Source: JBQCHF01 sp051953655
GTDB lineage: Bacteria > Actinomycetota > Actinomycetes > Motilibacterales > Motilibacteraceae
Direction: 5' to 3'
Assembly (NCBI GenBank): GCA_051953655.1
Contig: JBQCIO010000100.1
Coordinates: 1 to 12,874 of the forward strand
DNA: 12,874 nucleotides
The position numbers were made by a program, and so were the translations under genes. Numbering within the stretch: the first letter of the stretch is position 1; every line of letters starts with the position of its first letter. Under the pieces are notes generated by a model. That model had not been told where the DNA came from. It searched no databases and was given only the letters and a program-made list of their open reading frames with translations. This document shows positions 8,723 through 12,874 of the stretch, piece after piece.

Positions 8723-11093
8723 ACGACTTCCCCAGCGCCAGCTCGGTGGTCTGCTGCTCTCCGGCGCTGACCACCACCTGCGCGGTCTGCTGGGTGAGCC
8801 CGGTCCCGCTGGCCGTCACGGCGTAGGTGCCCGGGGCGAGCCCGGCGACGACGAAGCGACCGGTCCCGTCGGTCTGGGTGGTGACCGGCGTCAGTCCGGA
8901 GGTGACGGTGATCGTGACGCCGCCGGGGGACACCCCTCGCGGCACGCTCACGGTGCCCGCCAGCGAGCCCAGGGCCGCCCCGAGGGTGACCGTGGCGGTC
9001 GGGGGCTGGTTGCCGTCGAGCGTGACCGGCACGGTCTGCGGTGCGAGGCCCGGCTTGGTCACGGTGAGGGTGTAGGTGCCGGGCACCGGCAGGCCGGACA
9101 CGGCGAAGAAGCCGACGTCGCCGGTGGTCACGGTGGTGGTGCTGACCGCCGTCGGCGCCCCGCCGACCGTGACCGTGGCGCCGCCCACCCCGCTGCCGTC
9201 CGGGCCGAGCACCTTCCCGGTGACCGTGCCGGTGCCGGGGATGAGCTTGACCTCCGGGGAGGTGGCGTTCTCGCCGGGGCCGACGTCGATGACCGTGGTG
9301 GTGCTGCCGTAGCCCTCCTTGGTGAAGGTGAGGACGTAGGTGGCCGGCGTCTGCAGGTTGCCGAGGGTGAAGCGGCCCACCGCGCCCTCGGTGGGGGTGG
9401 CGACGGCGAGGGTGGAGGTGCCCATCGTCGTGGTGACCGAGACCCCGCCGAGCGGGTTCGTGCCGTCGGTGACCAGGCCGGTGATGCTGCCGGCGCCGGC
9501 GCTGAGCAGCACCGTGGGGGCGAACCGCTTCTGGCCGCCGTTCACGGTGACGGTGAAGGTGGAGACCTGGTAGCCGGGGGCGCTGACGGCCACCTGGTAC
9601 TTCCCGGGGGCGGGCAGGCTGGGCAGGGCGTAGGCGCCGTCGGCGCCGGTGCTGGTGCGCGCCACCTGGGCGGCCTTGCCGTTGGCCGCCAGGCTGGTCA
9701 CCGCCACCGTGGCCGTCGGCGGCTGGAGCGTGTTGCCGAAGTCGACCGTCCCGGACAGGCTGGCCGGCTGGCCGGTGACCGTGACGGCCGGGACCGCGGT
9801 CGTGCCGCCGGCGGTGGCGCCCACCGGCCTGGCGGCGTCGGCGCTCGGGGCCGCCGGGTACCACACGGTGGTGAAGCCGGCGGCGGAGAACTGCAGCAGG
9901 TAGTTGCCAGGGAAGAGGCCGGCGACGGCGTAGGTGCCGTCGGCCTGGGTGGCCGCCGAGGCCACCCGCATGATGCCGCTGGGGCCGCGCCGGTAGGCCT
10001 GCACGACGATCCGGCCAACCGGGGAGCCGTCGCTGGCGGCCACCACCCGGCCGGACAGCAGGCCGCCGACGCCGGCCGGCAGCAGCCCGCTCTTGGGTGC
10101 CGCGCCGGCCGGGGCCGCGCCCGGTGCGGTGCCGGCGCCCGTTCCCGGGCCGGCGCCCGGGCCACCGGCTCCGCCCACCGACGGGGTGGAGGCGAAGAAC
10201 GACGGCGCCGGCGTCTTGGTCATCGGGTCGCCGCCGAGCACCTTGGTGACGCCGAGCAGGAATGCCGCGGCCCACAGGCCGATGATCGACAGCAGCACCA
10301 GGGCGGTGAGCAGCCCGCGGCTGAGCAGCGCCCGCTGCCGGAAGACCAGCGGAACGCTGTCCTCGACGACGTGCTCGCCGGACGTGGGTGCGGGCGGGGC
10401 GGCGGGGGCCGCCGGGTCCGGGACGGCCCGCTGGGCGGGCAGGGCGGGCCGTGCCGGTGCCTCCCGGTCGAGCGGTGCGGGGTCGGTGGTCGGGGGAGCG
10501 GGGAGCAGGTCGGTGCCGGTGGCGACGAGCCGCAGCGAGCGGTCCAGCTCGCCGCCGGCCAGGCGGCGCGGAGCCTTGACCCGCAGCAGGCTGGTGGCCA
10601 CCGAGCCGGCGGGGACGACGAGCGTGGCCGGCTCCGGCAGGCAGGTGAGCGCCGACTCCGCGTCGGAGACGCGCAGCGAGACCGAGAGCGGGAGGTTGCC
10701 GCGGTTGGCCACCTCCACGAGGAACCGGCCGCGCCGGCGGCCGCGGACGACCGCCGGATGCGCGACCACGGACAGCTCGGGCCGCGGGGCGACCACGAGG
10801 TCGAGGTTGACGTGACGGGGTGCCGTCGCCGTGCTGGAGACGACCTCGAGCACGACCGGGTGGCGGCCGGCGGGGAAGTCGTGCGGCAGCCCGACGCGGA
10901 CCGACAGGGAGCCCCGGGCCTCCGGGAACAGCGAGAGCACGGCCGGCTCCGTGCGCACCGTCTGGGTGGGCAGCCCGACGGCGCGGGCGCGCACCCCGTC
11001 GATGACGCTGCCGGTGTTGACGATGTCGAGGGTGACGCTGCCCTCGTCGCCCGGCGCGAGGCACAGCTCGTCGACGTCGGCGGAGACGCGCAC
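8721..11093 (-). CDS. Single-pass membrane protein with five carboxypeptidase-regulatory-like modules; CIS-associated
   Basis: 790 residues with a GTG start directly after the TGA of the DUF4255 gene (no spacer). Two N-terminal beta-sandwich domains (about 1-102 and 103-195) show NTG, LSLFPEARGSLSV, DFPAG and VANRGNLPLSVSL cues. A Pro/Ala-rich linker (196-240) and the motif FRQRALLSRGLL (251-262) precede the membrane helix (about 262-282). A Pro/Ala/Gly linker (293-340) then leads to five Ig-like modules near 343, 442, 535, 621 and 709. The first has AAGFTTVWYP (404-413), shared with the next gene. Its only cysteines (11 and 151) are on the N-terminal side. There is no signal peptide; basic residues before the helix favour N-in/C-out. 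A GGAGGG Shine-Dalgarno sits 4 nt upstream of the GTG. Its place directly behind a CIS cap gene links it to the injection system. The molecular role is unknown; docking of particles at the membrane is an inference. Confidence 0.93.
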   Translation of the reverse strand: MRVSADVDELCLAPGDEGSVTLDIVNTGSVIDGVRARAVGLPTQTVRTEPAVLSLFPEARGSLSVRVGLPHDFPAGRHPVVLEVVSSTATAPRHVNLDLVVAPRPELSVVAHPAVVRGRRRGRFLVEVANRGNLPLSVSLRVSDAESALTCLPEPATLVVPAGSVATSLLRVKAPRRLAGGELDRSLRLVATGTDLLPAPPTTDPAPLDREAPARPALPAQRAVPDPAAPAAPPAPTSGEHVVEDSVPLVFRQRALLSRGLLTALVLLSIIGLWAAAFLLGVTKVLGGDPMTKTPAPSFFASTPSVGGAGGPGAGPGTGAGTAPGAAPAGAAPKSGLLPAGVGGLLSGRVVAASDGSPVGRIVVQAYRRGPSGIMRVASAATQADGTYAVAGLFPGNYLLQFSAAGFTTVWYPAAPSADAARPVGATAGGTTAVPAVTVTGQPASLSGTVDFGNTLQPPTATVAVTSLAANGKAAQVARTSTGADGAYALPSLPAPGKYQVAVSAPGYQVSTFTVTVNGGQKRFAPTVLLSAGAGSITGLVTDGTNPLGGVSVTTTMGTSTLAVATPTEGAVGRFTLGNLQTPATYVLTFTKEGYGSTTTVIDVGPGENATSPEVKLIPGTGTVTGKVLGPDGSGVGGATVTVGGAPTAVSTTTVTTGDVGFFAVSGLPVPGTYTLTVTKPGLAPQTVPVTLDGNQPPTATVTLGAALGSLAGTVSVPRGVSPGGVTITVTSGLTPVTTQTDGTGRFVVAGLAPGTYAVTASGTGLTQQTAQVVVSAGEQQTTELALGKS

Positions 11094-11774
11094 TCAGCCC
11101 TCCGCCGCAGGCTCGGGCTGGGTCCAGCCGACCCGGTCGCCGCCGCGCACCTGCCGGGGGCGGGGGGCCTCCTCGACGGCGCCGCGCACCGTGCCCCGCC
11201 GCGTGAGGGCGGGCGGCGCGCTGCGCCGGGCCACCAGCCCCTCCACGCCGGTGACCTCGGGGGCCACCGGGACCGCGCGGCCGACCGGGACCGGCGTGGT
11301 CACGACCAGCACGAGGCTGGCGCGCAGCTTGCCGTCGATGCCGCCCCACACGTCCTTGACCCGGTTGACCGCGCCGTCGCCGAGCAGCACCTCCACCGGA
11401 CCGCTCAGCCCCGGGGCGAGCACGTCCGAGGGCAGCGAGGTGCTGCCGAGCACGACCCGCAGCACGTCGCCGAGCAGCAGGTGCTCGTCGCGCACGCCAC
11501 CGGCCCACGCGCTGACCAGGTAGGCGAAGGAGACGCTCGGGGCCGGGACGGTCTCGACGAGCAGGCCGTCGCGGTCCTGCCGCGGAGCCAGGACGGTGTG
11601 CGGGCGGGTGCCGGCCTGCACCTCGTGCAGGAACAGGTTGACCGTGGGGCGGCTGACGGCCGATCCCCAGGTGCCGTTGGGGGTCTCGAAGGAGATGTCG
11701 CCGGCCTCGGCCGGCAGCGGAAGCTCCGCGCGCAGCCACCGTTCCAGCGACTGCTCCAGGGCAGGGAGAAGCAT
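11094..11774 (-). CDS. DUF4255 / Pvc16-Afp16 family protein (CIS tube terminator cap)
   Basis: 226 residues. DUF4255 proteins (Pvc16 N-terminal domain) are known in CIS particles as the terminator that caps tube and sheath at the end away from the baseplate. Family cues are a short N-terminal helix (MLLPALEQSLERWL), PTVNLFLHEV (residues 43-52), FAYLVSAWAGG with RDEHLLLGDVLRVVLG (83-110), and DVWGGIDGKLRASL then VTTPVPV (141-164). After about residue 180 the chain is Arg/Pro-rich and probably disordered. The start is the ATG at 11774: it has a perfect AGGAGG 5 nt upstream and begins where family similarity begins. The frame stays open far upstream, but that stretch overlaps the divergent ATPase gene and is Ser/Ala/Arg-rich without family features. 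It is first in the four-gene operon and divergent from the ATPase. The family call is firm; the cap role follows from the family. Confidence 0.93.
   Translation of the reverse strand: MLLPALEQSLERWLRAELPLPAEAGDISFETPNGTWGSAVSRPTVNLFLHEVQAGTRPHTVLAPRQDRDGLLVETVPAPSVSFAYLVSAWAGGVRDEHLLLGDVLRVVLGSTSLPSDVLAPGLSGPVEVLLGDGAVNRVKDVWGGIDGKLRASLVLVVTTPVPVGRAVPVAPEVTGVEGLVARRSAPPALTRRGTVRGAVEEAPRPRQVRGGDRVGWTQPEPAAEG
11098..11103 (-). promoter_or_regulatory. Shine-Dalgarno for the 790-aa gene
   Basis: GGAGGG on the minus strand, inside the last codons of the DUF4255 gene and 4 nt before the GTG at 11093. It fixes this GTG as the start and places stop and start side by side (TGAGTG), the arrangement expected for termination-reinitiation. 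Confidence 0.75.
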
Positions 11775-11895
11775 GGTCCCCTCCTGCCTCGACTCGGGTG
11801 CCGGCCCCGCCCCCTTGGGTCGGGCACGGTCTGGATGCTCCCGATGACGGATCGTAGACACATCGGGCCTCTCGTACGCGTAATGTCCGCGATCC
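11775..11895. promoter_or_regulatory. Divergent intergenic region with candidate promoters for both directions
   Basis: This 121-bp gap separates the DUF4255 operon (minus) from the ATPase gene (plus), so both promoters must lie here or extend slightly into the genes. Plus-strand candidate: TAATGT (11881-11886) as -10 with TAGACA (11855-11860) as -35. The spacing of 20 nt is longer than usual. Transcription would start near 11893, almost at the GTG, so a leaderless or near-leaderless message fits the absence of a Shine-Dalgarno there. Minus-strand candidate: TACGAT (plus 11851-11856) as -10 with no good -35, leaving a leader of about 70 nt. Both assignments are weak. Confidence 0.3.
11780..11785 (-). 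promoter_or_regulatory. Perfect Shine-Dalgarno (AGGAGG) for the DUF4255 gene
   Basis: AGGAGG on the minus strand, 5 nt before the ATG at 11774. It decides the start over longer in-frame readings that would run back into the divergent gene, and it is the strongest ribosome site in the window. Confidence 0.9.
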
Positions 11896-11897
11896 GT
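11847..11897. repeat. Imperfect 14-bp inverted repeat, candidate operator
   Basis: The left arm acggatcgtagaca (11847-11860) and right arm tgtccgcgatccgt (11884-11897) pair at 12 of 14 positions, with 23 nt between them. Arm starts are 37 bp apart, which is between three and four helical turns. The arms cover the candidate -35 and -10/start of the plus promoter and the candidate -10 of the minus promoter. A protein bound to both arms could therefore control the two directions together. An 8-bp palindrome, tacgcgta, lies at 11875-11882 between them. Confidence 0.4.
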
Positions 11898-12874
11898 GGG
11901 AAAGACCTCTGGTTCGCGTCCTCCCGGCCCGGACGCGTCCGCCGCCGCCCTGGACTCCGCTCCCCCCGAGGCCGAGGCGCCGGCGCGCTGGGCCCGGCTG
12001 CTCGACGCGCTGCGGGTCGCGACCTCGCGACGAGCGCAGACCGGGCCGGACGTCCCGGACGAGGGGTCGGCGCGACGGGAGGCGGCGCTCGCCGCGGTCA
12101 CCGCGGCCTGGGACCCGCTGCCCGAGCCGCTGGCGGAGGTCGACGCCCGGCTGGCCCGGCTGGGCGCGGGCGCACGGCTCGCCCCCTTCGACGTCGACGT
12201 GCTGTCGGTCGCGGTGGCCGCCGAGGTCGACCCCGCGCTGGCCGTCCTGCTCGACCTGCTGGGGCCTCGCCCCGGCGCGCTGGATCGCCCCACGGTCGCG
12301 GTGGTGCTCGAGCTGCTCGGTGTCCCCACGACGTCGTCCGCCGCGCGCGGACGGCTCGGTCCCGGCGGGGCGCTCGCCCGCTCGGGGCTGCTCCGCCTCC
12401 GCGGGGCGGGTCCGCTCGGCTCCCCGCTGCTGGCTCAGGAGCTCGTGCTCCCCGAGCGGGTGCTGGCCCACCTGCTCGGCGACGTGGCGCCGGACCCGGC
12501 CCTCGAGCCGTTCCTGCTCGGGGTGCCCGACCTCGTGCTGCCCGGGCACGAGCAGCTGGTCGCGCTCTGGTCGGCGGGGGAGCCGCTGGTGTGGGTCCGG
12601 GGAGCGGCCGGTTCGGCCGGCAGCAGCCTCGCCGTCGGGGCGGCCACCAGCGCCGGCCGCCCGTCCGTCGTCGTCGACCTCGGTCGCGCGCTGCTGGCCG
12701 GCGGCCCGGCACGGCACGACGCGATCCTCGCCGCGGCGGCCCTCGAGGCGGTGCTGCGCGGTGCCGTGCTCGTCGTCACCGGGGTGGAGGCGTGGTCGGA
12801 CCGCGCGCAGCGCGAAGGTGGCCTCGACGTCGTCGGGGCGGTCGCGCTGCTGCAGGGCTGCGGCGCGCCGGTCG
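11896..12874 (+). CDS. CIS-associated AAA+ ATPase (Pvc15/Afp15-like), N-terminal part, cut by the window end
   Basis: 326 residues are visible and the frame is open to the last base. An in-frame TAA at 11881 bounds the 5' end, and the GTG at 11896 is the only usual start before the conserved region, so the start is well supported despite lacking a Shine-Dalgarno. Residues 1-32 are low complexity. A helical/winged-helix-like region follows, with FDVDVLSVAVAAEVDPALAVLLDLL (as two parts: FDVDVLSVAVAAEVD and PALAVLLDLL, near 98-122) and RPTVAVVLELLG (131-142), typical of the N-terminus of CIS ATPases. LLAQELVLPERVLAHLLG (178-195) leads into an AAA-like domain from about 215. Its P-loop position reads AAGSAGSS (237-244) without lysine, and the Walker B position reads VLVVTGVE (291-298) without the Asp-Glu pair, so this first domain looks inactive. 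A working AAA+ domain is expected past the window. Pvc15-type ATPases act in the cytoplasm in particle assembly or cargo loading (known for the family). The divergent cap gene supports the call. Confidence 0.88.
   Translation, partial: MGKTSGSRPPGPDASAAALDSAPPEAEAPARWARLLDALRVATSRRAQTGPDVPDEGSARREAALAAVTAAWDPLPEPLAEVDARLARLGAGARLAPFDVDVLSVAVAAEVDPALAVLLDLLGPRPGALDRPTVAVVLELLGVPTTSSAARGRLGPGGALARSGLLRLRGAGPLGSPLLAQELVLPERVLAHLLGDVAPDPALEPFLLGVPDLVLPGHEQLVALWSAGEPLVWVRGAAGSAGSSLAVGAATSAGRPSVVVDLGRALLAGGPARHDAILAAAALEAVLRGAVLVVTGVEAWSDRAQREGGLDVVGAVALLQGCGAPV

Noticed and set aside
6122..8770. Long plus-strand open frame opposite the 830-aa gene.
   Set aside because: Same signs of a shadow: low-complexity Arg/Gly/Asp composition, spans the junctions of real genes, no recognisable domain.
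39..11093. Calling the three large proteins peptidases or hydrolases because of the carboxypeptidase-regulatory modules or the common label 'hydrolytic protein'.
   Set aside because: The regulatory module is only an Ig-like fold; I see no zinc-binding or other catalytic motif and no catalytic domain.
11775..12329. N-terminal extension of the DUF4255 protein to an upstream start.
   Set aside because: It would overlap more than 400 bases of the ATPase gene, adds only Ser/Ala/Arg-rich sequence, and ignores the perfect AGGAGG before the ATG at 11774.
8707..12717. Long minus-strand open frame of 1336 codons crossing the 790-aa gene, the cap gene and the ATPase gene.
   Set aside because: It crosses two true gene boundaries and the divergent intergenic region and is Arg/Pro-rich throughout; another GC shadow.
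11883..12874. Plus-strand ATG at 11883 opening a frame to the window end.
   Set aside because: It is out of frame with the conserved ATPase reading and yields an Arg/Gly-rich product; the GTG at 11896 gives the sensible protein.

Overview
The window comes from a very GC-rich actinobacterium. Codon third positions are almost all G or C, and two of the four genes with a visible start and stop begin with GTG, as does the partial fifth gene. I cannot name the genus. The content points to one edge of a contractile injection system (CIS; phage-tail-like nanosyringe, eCIS/Pvc/Afp type) gene cluster.

Layout: four genes on the minus strand form one tightly packed operon running right to left. It begins at 11774 with a DUF4255/Pvc16-family tube-cap protein (11094-11774). 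Three large, paralogous single-pass membrane proteins follow: 8721-11093 (790 aa), 6218-8710 (830 aa) and 39-6221 (2060 aa). The junctions are a 0-nt gap, a 10-nt gap and a 4-nt overlap, so the four products are probably translationally coupled. On the other side of a 121-bp divergent intergenic region (11775-11895), a plus-strand gene starts with GTG at 11896 and runs off the window. It encodes the N-terminal 326 residues of a CIS-type AAA+ ATPase (Pvc15/Afp15-like): a winged-helix-like region, then an AAA-like domain whose Walker motifs are degenerate. The intergenic region holds an imperfect 14-bp inverted repeat that could serve as a shared operator. Positions 1-38, downstream of the last gene, hold no feature I can support.

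The three membrane proteins share one plan. A two-part beta-sandwich N-terminal region of about 200 residues lacks a signal peptide. It is followed by one transmembrane helix with arginines on its N-terminal side, then a C-terminal string of Ig-like modules of the carboxypeptidase-regulatory/Cna-B type: 5, 6 and about 17 modules. The likely topology is N-terminus in, C-terminus out. In the 2060-residue protein, all 18 cysteines beyond the membrane segment fall in even numbers per module, which fits disulfide-bonded modules outside the membrane.

Working model (inference): cap protein and ATPase belong to assembly of the injection particle. The three membrane proteins form a set of stalks, long and short, that cross the envelope and present a cytoplasmic face to which particles could dock. 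The triplicated stalks co-transcribed with the cap gene are the most interesting thing here. I see no peptidase or hydrolase catalytic motif in them.
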